A stretch of DNA of 46,726 nucleotides from the NCBI GenBank assembly GCA_027487695.1, contig JAIYDB010000083.1, positions 1 through 46,726 on the forward strand, in the 5' to 3' direction. Of this stretch, positions 1-8,940 are shown one piece after another (within the stretch, counting starts at the first letter, position 1; the number at the start of each line of letters is the position of its first letter). The position numbers and the translations under genes are program-made. This stretch comes from Cytophagaceae bacterium. Lineage in GTDB: Bacteria; Bacteroidota; Bacteroidia; Cytophagales; Flexibacteraceae. Below the pieces are notes generated by a model that searched no databases, was not told where the DNA came from, and saw only the letters and a list, made by a program, of their open reading frames with translations.

Positions 1-1083
1 GACGAAGTAAAGGCCAAGTTAGCTGCTGGCGAACCTTATGTAATTCGTTTGAAAGTGCCTAGAAAAGAAGAAGTTAGGCTGAACGATATTATCAGAGGTT
101 GGGTGATGGTACATACCGCAACCCTTGACGATAAGGTATTGATGAAGAGCGATGGAATGCCAACTTATCACCTTGCTAACGTAGTGGACGACCACCTGAT
201 GGAAATTACCCACGTAATTAGAGGTGAAGAATGGTTGCCAAGTGCGCCTACCCACGTACTACTTTACAGATACTTAGGTTGGGAAGATACCATGCCTCGT
301 TTTGCACACTTGCCATTGTTACTAAAGCCAGATGGCAACGGTAAACTAAGCAAGCGCGATGGTGAAAATGGCGGCTACCCAGTATTTCCATTAGAGTGGA
401 AAGAACAAGAAGAAGGTCGTACCATTATGGGCTTTAGAGAAGAAGGCTATTTGCCAGAAGCTTTAATGAACTTCTTAGTGCTATTAGGTTGGAGCCCTGG
501 CGATAACCGAGAGTTATTTACCAAAGAAGAACTTATTCAACAGTTTAGCCTAGAGCGCATTGGTCAGGCAGGAACAAAGTTTGATATTGCTAAAGCCAAG
601 TGGTTTAACAGACATTATCTATTACAAAAATCAGAAGCTGAGCAAGCAGTATTCTTGCAGGCCGATTTAGATAAGCACGGAATTACAGCATCGGCTGAGA
701 TGGTGCAGCAGGTTTGCGCTTTGGTGAAAGATAGAGTAAACTTCCCATCAGATTTTTGGGCGGAGAGTCACTTTATTTTCCAAACCCCAACCGAATACAA
801 CAAAGAATTAATCGGCAATAAGTGGACCGAGGAAGCAGTACAGGTACTCACCGCCATTGCCACCAAGTGGGAAACCACCGATGCGCTTACCGTGGAAGAT
901 GCCAAGCACCAAGCCCACGAAGTAGCAGAAGGCTTAGGTATTAAGCCAGGCAAAGTAATGGGCGCCTTACGTTTTGCAGTAACCGCCGCCATGCAAGGAC
1001 CAGATTTGATGGGGATGATTGCTATATTAGGTGGCAAAGCCGCATCTGCAAGGATAAAGACAGCTTTGTCGCAATTGGCGTAA
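1..1083 (+). CDS. gltX: Glutamyl-tRNA synthetase, 5' end missing
   Basis: This is the class I glutamyl-tRNA synthetase that charges tRNA-Glu in the cytoplasm. The frame is open from base 1 with no start, so the window cuts the gene; about 360 C-terminal residues of a protein normally near 500 are visible. The fragment opens with the conserved stretch that leads into the second half of the catalytic domain. It carries a KLSKR motif at bases 343-357 (the family's KMSKS loop), followed by a GGYPVFPLEW segment I associate with Bacteroidota enzymes, and then the alpha-helical anticodon-binding region. A strong hairpin terminator lies 20 nt after the stop, so transcription ends here. Assignment is near certain; only the N terminus (with the HIGH motif) cannot be checked. 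Confidence 0.96.
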   Translation, partial: DEVKAKLAAGEPYVIRLKVPRKEEVRLNDIIRGWVMVHTATLDDKVLMKSDGMPTYHLANVVDDHLMEITHVIRGEEWLPSAPTHVLLYRYLGWEDTMPRFAHLPLLLKPDGNGKLSKRDGENGGYPVFPLEWKEQEEGRTIMGFREEGYLPEALMNFLVLLGWSPGDNRELFTKEELIQQFSLERIGQAGTKFDIAKAKWFNRHYLLQKSEAEQAVFLQADLDKHGITASAEMVQQVCALVKDRVNFPSDFWAESHFIFQTPTEYNKELIGNKWTEEAVQVLTAIATKWETTDALTVEDAKHQAHEVAEGLGIKPGKVMGALRFAVTAAMQGPDLMGMIAILGGKAASARIKTALSQLA

Positions 1084-1102
1084 GTTATTATTTAATGATT
1101 TT

Positions 1103-1136
1103 AACCCCGAATGGTGAAGACTGTTCGGGGTTTTTT
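1103..1136 (+). terminator. Rho-independent terminator of gltX
   Basis: AACCCCGAA at 1103-1111 pairs with TTCGGGGTT at 1124-1132 and is followed by a run of six T. Confidence 0.88.
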
Positions 1137-1209
1137 GTGGGGGTTAATGTTTTAGTTACAATTTTTCTTGAAAAATAGCGTATTTCAACAATCTAAACGT
1201 TTATGTTGA

Positions 1210-3486
1210 ATGAAAGCAATTTTTCAAAGTTTACTTTTGTTAACCCTTTTAGTTCTGCCCATTATTGGTTGGGGACAGAATACTGGCGATTTGGATACTA
1301 CCTTTAATTATGGTAATGAAAAGATTTATCAATTTAATAATGGAAAGGGTACAGAAGGCGAAATTAGCACAACGCTTATTCAACCAGATGGGAAAATTTT
1401 AATAGGTGGAGGGTTTCGTAAATACAATGGTTTAGACTGTAAAAGATTATTACGTTTAAACATAGATGGAACTATAGATACTAGTTTCAATTTTAAGGAG
1501 TGGAATGATGGTGAATTTAAAATGGCCTTGCAGAATGATGGGAAAATTATTGTCCATGGTAGTTTCTCCTGTACTCCTAAAATGCAGCATGATTTATTGA
1601 TCAGGCTAAATGCTAATGGTACATTAGATAAAACTTTTCAAGTAAAGAATGACCTTACTGCTAGTTTTAAAAATATTTTAATTAGAAAGGACGGAAAAAT
1701 TATAATTTCCGTAACTAATCTTAATTCTATAGAGTTAAAGGACGTTTCAATAATTCAACTTAATGCTGACGGAAGCTTAGATAAGGAGTTTTATAAAAAC
1801 AAACCTAACTATAAAAATATACTTACTACCTCGTTGTTAAGTGATGGTAGATTGCTTATATATAGAAGAATCAATGACCTTGAATTTCCTAATACGGAGC
1901 TTGAAACAGTGATATTAAAAGAAAATGGCACACTAGATACAGCTTACAGAACCGACTTAGGAAATAAAAATTTGAAGTTTTTATCTTTAGTGAAATCTGA
2001 TAATAGTTTGATTTATTTTAATTCAGATTCTATCGGTGCTCCTCCAACTGTTCGTAAACTTACTCGTATCTTGACTAATGGCGATATTGACTCTAATCTA
2101 TTTTTAAGTAAAAGTCTACCTGTTAAAGATATATGTTCAATAGAAATTCAACCAGATGGTAAACCTATTATTAGTCTGTACAATAAGCAACCGTATAGCC
2201 ATTATATTTATAGGGTAGTGAGATTAAACAAAGATGGTAGGATTGATCTAACCTTCGATGTTAATATTGAAAAGGGGGTTGATGACATAAATATTCTATT
2301 CCAAAGAAAATTATTCTTTATTAAAAGAAAGTATAGAGATTATAATTTTATTAGCCAAGTTGAAAGGTATAACTTTGATGGATCAGTTGATAAAGAATTT
2401 AACAAACCAAATTATAGTGAATACAGTGGTGTTGGTGCATCTATTGGTTTAGAAAATGGTAAATTAATTATTTCAGGACATTTCGATACATTCAATGGAA
2501 TTAAATGTAATAAAATTGCAAGACTTTATAATAACGGTAGTGTTGATACTACATTTAAGTTTAATCCTAAACCCGAATGGAAGCTTAGTCGCATAAACCA
2601 TTTAGTTCTACTTTCAGACGGCAAACTACTTGTGAATTGCGGTTTTGAAACTAAGAGATTTGATAGCTATAGTGTATTACTACGTTTACATCCTAATGGT
2701 GAAATAGATACTACCTATAGAATAGACACTTCAAGAGGTAATAAAATTACGTGCTTAAAATTAACTTCAGAAGGAAAAATTTTAGTTTCAGGAGATTTTT
2801 CACCTTTCAGTTATCGACAAGGCAAAGGAGTAGTAAGACTTAACCCAGATGGTACAATAGATGAAAGTTTTAAATTAGATTTTACTTTTGAACCATCGGA
2901 GTATGGTTCAGTTAATAGTTTAGAATTGCAGCCAGATGGAAAAATTTTAATTGTAGGGAGCTTTAATCTTATTAGTAATAAATTGAACTATAAGGGTATT
3001 GCACGTTTATTGCCTAATGGTAAGTTGGACAAGTCATTTCGATTTACTAATGCCAATAGAAGGCACTATATAATTAAAGATGCAGCATTACTTCCGGATG
3101 GTAAAATTTTAATTGCTCGTGGTTGGAATAAGGATACTGTCGCGTACTACTTTAAACCTATGACTTTGGTTAGGTTAAATACGAATGGAACTATAGATAG
3201 AAGCTTTAACCATACTACTGAATTTGAAATTATCTCAAAAATTTATATCCAACCAGGTGGAAAAATTATGTTTTTAAATCAGAGGTGGAAAGATTCAGGT
3301 AATCCGAGTTATTTAGTTCAGCTAAACCCAAATGGCAGTTTTGACAAGCTAATTTTAAAGGAACCTGGCGTAAATAGTCATATTGGTGACGTCTTGTTTC
3401 TAGGTAACAAAAAGTTAATTGTTTTTGGTAGCTTTTCAAATTATTTAAGATGCGCAACGCCTGGTATTTTTAGGATTCATTTGTAG
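1210..3486 (+). CDS. Secreted delta-60 repeat (beta-propeller-like) protein
   Basis: The 758-residue product starts with a clear signal peptide (residues 1-23, ending in GWGQ). The rest is about 13-14 copies of a roughly 50-residue unit, with a P-D-G-K-I-L-I-type strand followed by R-L-N-x-D-G-T-I-D-x-S-F. This is the delta-60 repeat, often found in large surface proteins of Bacteroidota and thought to fold as propeller blades. Several central units are degenerate (for example around residues 260-290 and 370-400), while the outer ones are close to consensus. There is no type IX sorting domain at the C terminus, which ends in the last repeat, so the protein may stay periplasmic or leave by another route. 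The gene looks more AT-rich than gltX before it and lutB after it. No enzymatic domain is visible and the function is unknown. Confidence 0.85.
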   Translation: MKAIFQSLLLLTLLVLPIIGWGQNTGDLDTTFNYGNEKIYQFNNGKGTEGEISTTLIQPDGKILIGGGFRKYNGLDCKRLLRLNIDGTIDTSFNFKEWNDGEFKMALQNDGKIIVHGSFSCTPKMQHDLLIRLNANGTLDKTFQVKNDLTASFKNILIRKDGKIIISVTNLNSIELKDVSIIQLNADGSLDKEFYKNKPNYKNILTTSLLSDGRLLIYRRINDLEFPNTELETVILKENGTLDTAYRTDLGNKNLKFLSLVKSDNSLIYFNSDSIGAPPTVRKLTRILTNGDIDSNLFLSKSLPVKDICSIEIQPDGKPIISLYNKQPYSHYIYRVVRLNKDGRIDLTFDVNIEKGVDDINILFQRKLFFIKRKYRDYNFISQVERYNFDGSVDKEFNKPNYSEYSGVGASIGLENGKLIISGHFDTFNGIKCNKIARLYNNGSVDTTFKFNPKPEWKLSRINHLVLLSDGKLLVNCGFETKRFDSYSVLLRLHPNGEIDTTYRIDTSRGNKITCLKLTSEGKILVSGDFSPFSYRQGKGVVRLNPDGTIDESFKLDFTFEPSEYGSVNSLELQPDGKILIVGSFNLISNKLNYKGIARLLPNGKLDKSFRFTNANRRHYIIKDAALLPDGKILIARGWNKDTVAYYFKPMTLVRLNTNGTIDRSFNHTTEFEIISKIYIQPGGKIMFLNQRWKDSGNPSYLVQLNPNGSFDKLILKEPGVNSHIGDVLFLGNKKLIVFGSFSNYLRCATPGIFRIHL

Positions 3487-3501
3487 TTAAAGTCTCTTTC
3501 T

Positions 3502-3975
3502 CTACCCACCACTTAACGCATTACGCTTAATTTTATCCGCTAATTCAAAGCTGCGTTTTAAGCGGCTGTTTACCGATTTAACTTGGGTAACGTAAACATT
3601 TAAGCTCCTTTGCTTGCCTATGGTAAAGGCGAAGAACTTTTCGCTGGCTTCAGGATCTTGGGCTAGGACTTCTAAAAATTCTTCAGCAAAATCAATACGA
3701 TCTGGGTCAAGATCTTGTTCTATATATACTTGCACCTGCTGACCAATTTCTATTTTGGCTTTTTTGCAGAGGTCTTTACCAATCATTAAGTATAAACCAC
3801 CCTCACCATCACTTTGCAAGGCCAATCTGAATGAGGCACCGTTAATGGTTCCATTCACTCGTTTTATGCTCGCCGCTTTCCAAGTGGCTACCGCGTTCAA
3901 AGGAAATAAGATATGGGCGTGGTTAAATACCTGCCTGCTACCCAAAAGTTCTGTTTGGTAATTGATGTTTAGCAT
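3502..3975 (-). CDS. DUF1905 / YdeI (OmdA)-type protein
   Basis: The 157-residue cytoplasmic protein has an N-terminal DUF1905 barrel (about residues 10-90, with K-R-V-N-G-T-I-N-G and L-M-I-G-K-D-L motifs). A C-terminal helical region follows (E-F-L-E-V-L-x-Q-D-P-E-A, then G-K-Q-R-S-L), typical of the YdeI/OmdA 'bacteriocin-protection' family. The biochemical role of this family is not established. The gene lies 13 nt downstream of lutB on the same strand, so co-transcription is likely. It converges on the delta-60 gene with only 15 nt between stop codons and no obvious terminator there. Confidence 0.8.
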   Translation of the reverse strand: MLNINYQTELLGSRQVFNHAHILFPLNAVATWKAASIKRVNGTINGASFRLALQSDGEGGLYLMIGKDLCKKAKIEIGQQVQVYIEQDLDPDRIDFAEEFLEVLAQDPEASEKFFAFTIGKQRSLNVYVTQVKSVNSRLKRSFELADKIKRNALSGG

Positions 3976-3988
3976 GGGAACAGTATGC

Positions 3989-5386
3989 CTAACTCTTGTG
4001 CTTTCTGCGACTTTTCCATAGGGCGGTAAAACTTTGCTTTGCGAAAGTGATATCGGTACGGTTTTTACTCCAAGTTTCCTTTAAGAACTGGTGTGCTGCC
4101 CAATTTTTAAGTGCTGCACCCGGAAAGTTTACCAAGGCTTTATGCTGCATGGCAAAAGCCCAAAGTTTTATTACAGTACGTTCAGAAGCAGGGACTTGTC
4201 CGCTTTCTACAGCTTGCTTTCTATTAAGCAGCAGTAGTTTAGAAAGATCTATCTTCACAGGACAAACTTCTGAGCAGGCACCACATAAGCTACTTGCATA
4301 GCTTAGGTGCTTAAACTCTTCCATCCCTTTAAAGTGCGGGGTAATTACAGAACCTATTGGTCCTTGGTAGGTGGTGCCGTAACTATGTCCCCCAATATTT
4401 CTATATACAGGACAAGCATTCAAGCATGCCCCACAACGGATGCACTTGAGGGCCTCACGCTTTTCTGGATCTGCTAAAAGGTTGGTTCTCCCATTATCAA
4501 TAAGCACCACAAACATTTCGCTGGGACCATCGTATTCGTTTCTGCTTCGTGGTCCGCTAATGATGGTATTGTAAACCGTAACCTGCTGACCAGTTCCATG
4601 CGTAGCGAGCAGAGGCCAAATGGTATGCAGATGCCTAAGGTTTGGCAATACTTTTTCAATCCCTGCAATTACAATATGGGTCTTTGGGAAAGTTACCGAA
4701 AGACGGGCATTGCCTTCATTTTCAGTAATCGCAATTGAGCCAGTATCCGCAATAAGGAAATTTGCTCCTGTAATACCCACATCAGCAGTGGTGTATTTTT
4801 CACGCAAAATATGGCGAGCAACAGCTACCAATTCCTCAGCATTATCTGTAAGGGGGATATTCAGTTTTTCATGGAAGAGCTTGGCAATATCAGCCTTGCT
4901 CATATGCATACAAGGGGTTACAATATGGTAAGGCTTTTGCCCAGCCATTTGTACAATAAACTCCCCAAGGTCGGTTTCAATGGCTTCTAAACCTTTATGC
5001 TCGAAGTATTCGTTAAGGTCTAGTTCCTCGGTAGTCATAGACTTGCTTTTTACTACCGTAGTAGCCATACGCTCATCCATAATCTCAGTAACGAGTTTTA
5101 ATGCCTCTTTTGCATCTCTAGCCCAAAGTACATGAGCTCCGTTTTTAGTGATGTTTTCTTCAAACTGCTCAAGTAGTTCTGGCAATTGATTTATAGCCTT
5201 TGCCTTAAAGAACGATGCCCTTTCTTTGGCTAGGCTATGATTACTAAACTGATGCAGTCCATTTTCAACCGCTGTATCGTACTTACCCATATTATGCCTT
5301 ATCGTTTTTCTATGCGTTTTATCAAACGCCTTGGCGTTGGCATCGGCAATAAAACGACTGAAAGCAGTTTGGGTGGTGGTAGTCAT
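3989..5386 (-). CDS. lutB: LutB-type iron-sulfur lactate utilization protein
   Basis: The product (465 residues from the chosen start) belongs to the LutB family, the iron-sulfur subunit of the LutABC L-lactate oxidation complex. An N-terminal LUD domain spans roughly residues 50-280. Two ferredoxin-like 4Fe-4S motifs follow (C-I-R-C-G-A-C-L-N-A-C-P, then C-G-A-C-S-E-V-C-P), and a DUF3390-like tail ends the protein. I chose the ATG at 5386, which gives the usual LutB N terminus. The frame stays open 25 codons further upstream, but that extension is hydrophobic and would be atypical. No lutA or lutC lies beside it; the downstream neighbour is a DUF1905 gene. Lactate use is known for the family, but the substrate here is inferred. 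Confidence 0.88.
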   Translation of the reverse strand: MTTTTQTAFSRFIADANAKAFDKTHRKTIRHNMGKYDTAVENGLHQFSNHSLAKERASFFKAKAINQLPELLEQFEENITKNGAHVLWARDAKEALKLVTEIMDERMATTVVKSKSMTTEELDLNEYFEHKGLEAIETDLGEFIVQMAGQKPYHIVTPCMHMSKADIAKLFHEKLNIPLTDNAEELVAVARHILREKYTTADVGITGANFLIADTGSIAITENEGNARLSVTFPKTHIVIAGIEKVLPNLRHLHTIWPLLATHGTGQQVTVYNTIISGPRSRNEYDGPSEMFVVLIDNGRTNLLADPEKREALKCIRCGACLNACPVYRNIGGHSYGTTYQGPIGSVITPHFKGMEEFKHLSYASSLCGACSEVCPVKIDLSKLLLLNRKQAVESGQVPASERTVIKLWAFAMQHKALVNFPGAALKNWAAHQFLKETWSKNRTDITFAKQSFTALWKSRRKHKS

Positions 5387-5460
5387 AATAAGGGTAAATA
5401 AAGCGGGTATAAATATAGGCAATAACCTTTGCCGTAGTAGAATGTTCCTGAGTAAGAACA

Positions 5461-5497
5461 AAAATAACGGCTATTCCTTTGGTAGAAATAGCCGTTA
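5461..5497 (-). terminator. Terminator of gcvP
   Basis: TAACGGCTATT (5465-5475) and AATAGCCGTTA (5487-5497) form an 11-bp stem. Read on the minus strand it is followed by TTTTG, 21 nt after the gcvP stop. Confidence 0.75.
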
Positions 5498-5517
5498 AGT
5501 AATTGTTTAACAATGTT

Positions 5518-8427
5518 TTATGCTTGTTCGGCTTCTGCGTATTCTTCTACTGGGATACAAGAACACATCAGGTTTCTATCGCCATAAGCAGAATCTATCC
5601 TGCTTACGGTTGGCCAGAACTTCGCTTCTTTTACCCATGCCTTAGGATAAACAGCTTCTTCTCTGGTATAGCTATGATTCCAATCAGTAGCTAATGCAAC
5701 AGCAGCAGTGTGCGGTGCATTCTTTAGGAGGTTATCGTGCTTATCGGCAGTGCCGTTTACAATAGCTTCCATTTCAGCTCTTATTCCTAAAAGCGCATCG
5801 CAGAAACGCTCTAATTCAGCCTTGCTTTCGCTTTCTGTTGGCTCAATCATAATGGTACCAGCAACTGGGAAGCTTAAGGTAGGGGCGTGGTAGCCGTAAT
5901 CCATTAAACGCTTAGCAATATCTTCAGCCTCAATACCGTGTTGCTTAAACATACGAAGGTCCACAATCATTTCGTGGGCACAACGTCCGTTATGGTTGGT
6001 ATAAAGGATTTTGAAATCGTTTTCTAACATAGCCTTAATGTAGTTGGCATTTAAAATAGCTATTTCGGTAGCGTATTTTAAGCCTTCTGGTCCCATCATT
6101 CTAATGTAGGCATAGCTAATTAGAAGAATGCTTGCAGAACCATAAGGTGCAGCAGAAACCGCAGTAGTTATAGTTTGTCCTTTAATAGGAATAATTCCAT
6201 GTCCAGGTAAAAACGGAGCTAGGTGAGCAGCTACACAAATTGGTCCCATTCCAGGGCCACCGCCACCGTGAGGAATACAGAATGTTTTGTGTAGGTTCAG
6301 GTGACAAACATCTGCGCCAATATTTCCAGGAGATGTTAGTCCAACTTGGGCGTTCATATTGGCACCATCCATATAAACCTGACCGCCATACTGATGTATC
6401 GTTTCGCAGATTTCAATGATCGATTCTTCAAAAACGCCGTGGGTACTTGGGTAAGTAACCATTAAAGCAGCAAGGTTGCTTCCGTGTTCTTCAGCACGAG
6501 CTTTAAGGTCTGTAACATCAATATTGCCTAGCTCATCACACTTAACAACTACCACTTTCATACCTGCCATTACTGCAGATGCTGGGTTAGTACCGTGGGC
6601 AGAAGAAGGAATAAGGGCGATATTTCTATGTCCTTCACCACGAGATTCGTGGTAGGCTCTGATGGTTAATAAACCAGCGTATTCGCCTTGGGCACCGCTA
6701 TTTGGTTGTAACGATGTAGCAGCGAAGCCAGTAATATCGGTAAGCCAATTTTCAAGGTCGGCAAATAATTCAAAGTAACCAGCTGCCTGATCTACAGGAA
6801 TGAAAGGGTGCAACTTGCCAAATTCTGGCATCGTTACAGGAATCATTTCAGTAGTGGCATTTAATTTCATAGTACAGCTACCTAATGAAATCATGCTATG
6901 AACAAGACTTAAGTCTTTGTTCTCCAAACGCTTCAAGTAACGAAGCATTTCGTGTTCGCTGTGGTAGGTGTTAAATACAGGGTGAGTCATATAAACCGAA
7001 TTCCTGACTAACTTATCTTGAATAGGGTTGAATCTGTTTACGTGAGTACGTAAATCAACCGAAGCCAAATGAACCTCTGTTCCAGCGATAGCGTTTACAA
7101 CAGCAATAACATCGTCGGGCGTGGTGGTTTCGTCAAAAGTTAAACCAATATACCCAGTACCATAATAACGGAAGTTCATTTCGCCAGCTAAAGCACGTGC
7201 TTGAATGGCAGCTTCATCAGAAACTTCAACTTTAATAGTATCGAAATAATGCTCGTGAACTACTTTAAATCCGCTTTCAGTTAAAAGACTATGTGCCATA
7301 CGTGTTAAGTTATTAACACGAGTTGCAATTTCTTTCAAGCCATCAGGACCGTGGTACACCGCATAAGCAGCAGCCATTACAGATAGCAATACTTGTGCTG
7401 TACAAATATTTGAGGTAGCTTTTTCTCTACGGATATGTTGCTCGCGAGTTTGTAAAGCCATACGGTATGCTTTGTTACCGTGCGCATCTACCGATACACC
7501 AATAATACGACCAGGTAGGTTACGCTTAAACTCTTCTCTTGTAGAAAAGAATGCCGCGTGTGGACCACCATAGCCCATTGGAACACCAAAACGCTGACTA
7601 CAACCAACCACTACATCGGCACCCATTTCGCCTGGAGGCGTTAATAAGGTTAATGAAAGTAAATCAGTAGCCACGCAAACCGTAACATCGTTTTCGTGGG
7701 CAGCAGATATAAATGCACTCAAATCGGTAGTGAAGCCTTCAGTATCAGGATATTGAACCATAGCACCAAAAACATCAGCACGGGTAATATCAGCAGTTAA
7801 GAAATTAGTTACTTCTATTTGAATACCAATAGGAGTAGCCCTAGTGGTTAGAATTTCAATGGTTTGAGGGTGAAGTTTGTCACTTACCAAATACACAGAA
7901 GCAGCTTTTTTGCTTGGCTTTCCATGATGGAAAAGCATAGCCATAGCCTCAGCTGCGGCAGTGCCTTCATCTAGCAATGATGCATTAGCAATTGGCATGC
8001 CTGTTAACTCCATTACCAAAGTTTGGTAATTGATAAGCATCTCCATTCTGCCTTGTGCAATCTCCGCTTGGTAAGGCGTGTATGCAGTGTACCAAGCCGG
8101 ATTTTCAAGTATATTTCTTAGAATTACAGTAGGCGTGTGGGTATCAGTATAACCCATGCCTATATAGCTCTTATAAATCTTGTTTTTGCTACCCAGTTGC
8201 TTTACGTGGTCTAAAAGTTCCTGCTCAGTTAAAGCGGCAGGTAAGTTTAAACTTCTGTTTAGGCGAATATTTGAAGGGATAGTTTCTTCAATCAGTTGAT
8301 CTAGGCTTTCAACCCCAACAGCCTTAATCATTGCTGAAATTTCAGCGTCAGAATGCCCAATATGGCGGCTATGAAATTGATTGCGAGGGAATAAAGGGTT
8401 GTGGGTAGCTGTAAAAGGGCTTGACAT
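5518..8427 (-). CDS. gcvP: Glycine dehydrogenase (decarboxylating), P-protein
   Basis: This is the pyridoxal-phosphate P-protein of the glycine cleavage system. It decarboxylates glycine and passes the aminomethyl group to the lipoyl H-protein. At 969 residues it is the fused form, with N- and C-terminal P-protein halves. The PLP-binding lysine lies in the [16 protein letters not shown] motif around residue 712, and the [10 protein letters not shown] signature marks the start of the second half. The gene stands alone: gcvT and gcvH are not in the window. The start at 8427 gives a normal N terminus (…[13 protein letters not shown]). A hairpin follows the stop, so it is probably monocistronic. 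Confidence 0.97.
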   Translation of the reverse strand: MSSPFTATHNPLFPRNQFHSRHIGHSDAEISAMIKAVGVESLDQLIEETIPSNIRLNRSLNLPAALTEQELLDHVKQLGSKNKIYKSYIGMGYTDTHTPTVILRNILENPAWYTAYTPYQAEIAQGRMEMLINYQTLVMELTGMPIANASLLDEGTAAAEAMAMLFHHGKPSKKAASVYLVSDKLHPQTIEILTTRATPIGIQIEVTNFLTADITRADVFGAMVQYPDTEGFTTDLSAFISAAHENDVTVCVATDLLSLTLLTPPGEMGADVVVGCSQRFGVPMGYGGPHAAFFSTREEFKRNLPGRIIGVSVDAHGNKAYRMALQTREQHIRREKATSNICTAQVLLSVMAAAYAVYHGPDGLKEIATRVNNLTRMAHSLLTESGFKVVHEHYFDTIKVEVSDEAAIQARALAGEMNFRYYGTGYIGLTFDETTTPDDVIAVVNAIAGTEVHLASVDLRTHVNRFNPIQDKLVRNSVYMTHPVFNTYHSEHEMLRYLKRLENKDLSLVHSMISLGSCTMKLNATTEMIPVTMPEFGKLHPFIPVDQAAGYFELFADLENWLTDITGFAATSLQPNSGAQGEYAGLLTIRAYHESRGEGHRNIALIPSSAHGTNPASAVMAGMKVVVVKCDELGNIDVTDLKARAEEHGSNLAALMVTYPSTHGVFEESIIEICETIHQYGGQVYMDGANMNAQVGLTSPGNIGADVCHLNLHKTFCIPHGGGGPGMGPICVAAHLAPFLPGHGIIPIKGQTITTAVSAAPYGSASILLISYAYIRMMGPEGLKYATEIAILNANYIKAMLENDFKILYTNHNGRCAHEMIVDLRMFKQHGIEAEDIAKRLMDYGYHAPTLSFPVAGTIMIEPTESESKAELERFCDALLGIRAEMEAIVNGTADKHDNLLKNAPHTAAVALATDWNHSYTREEAVYPKAWVKEAKFWPTVSRIDSAYGDRNLMCSCIPVEEYAEAEQA

Positions 8428-8527
8428 AGCTATGTAATTCCTTTGTGTAGGTGTATAAACGGAATACCAAATATAGGCATTTTGACAATGCTATAATAGG
8501 GCGTTTAAGCGTTCGGTTTTGGTTTAT

Positions 8528-8567
8528 AAAAAAAATGGGCAAACAACTTGAAAGTGAGTTATTTGCC
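8528..8567 (-). terminator. Terminator of the PspC-domain gene
   Basis: GGCAAACAACT (8538-8548) pairs with AGTTATTTGCC (8557-8567) with one mismatch. On the minus strand the stem is followed by a run of eight T. It lies 33 nt after the 8600 stop codon. Confidence 0.75.
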
Positions 8568-8599
8568 TATTTCAAAATTATAGCAGGATGCTATTAACT

Positions 8600-8848
8600 T
8601 TAAAAGTCCCAGATACTGCTTTGTTTTCTGCGCCAATGCTTTGGCATATTTAAAACAAAAGCTAGTGCCAAGTATATGAATACTGGTGAACCAAACGTTA
8701 AGAAACTAAGGTAAATGAAAAACAAGCGTATTGAACCAGTGCTTACACCAGTAATTTCGCCAAGGGCAGTGCAAACGCCAAATAGCTGTTTTTCCATATA
8801 GGCCTGAAGCCTAGGCATTGGTTTTGCAGGTATTTGAGTGATAAACAT
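8600..8848 (-). CDS. PspC-domain membrane protein
   Basis: The 82-residue protein carries a PspC-like domain. After a basic start it has the family's V-C-T-A-L-G-E segment, then R-L-F-F-I-Y leading into one long hydrophobic stretch (about residues 43-68) and a basic, aromatic tail (P-K-H-W-R-R-K). PspC proteins are inner-membrane sensors or effectors of envelope stress in proteobacteria; in Bacteroidota such short stand-alone versions are common and uncharacterised. The gene has its own terminator and is divergent from the OmpA/TPR lipoprotein gene, with 92 nt between the starts. No pspA or pspB is nearby. Confidence 0.78.
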   Translation of the reverse strand: MFITQIPAKPMPRLQAYMEKQLFGVCTALGEITGVSTGSIRLFFIYLSFLTFGSPVFIYLALAFVLNMPKHWRRKQSSIWDF

Positions 8849-8940
8849 AGCTTTTCTTCGTTACTTTACCCCAAATATTCAAAGAATAAACCTTAATTGC
8901 AAAATAAAACATTGCTCAGGTAGTGTAAATTCCGAAAATC

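Noticed and set aside
3996-4301. 101-codon plus-strand frame inside lutB
   Set aside because: It is antisense to the region encoding the second cysteine motif of lutB, which is clearly coding. No promoter or family match is seen.
5387-5461. N-terminal extension of lutB that looks like a signal peptide
   Set aside because: LutB is a cytoplasmic iron-sulfur protein and homologues start near M-T-T; the extension is probably untranslated leader.
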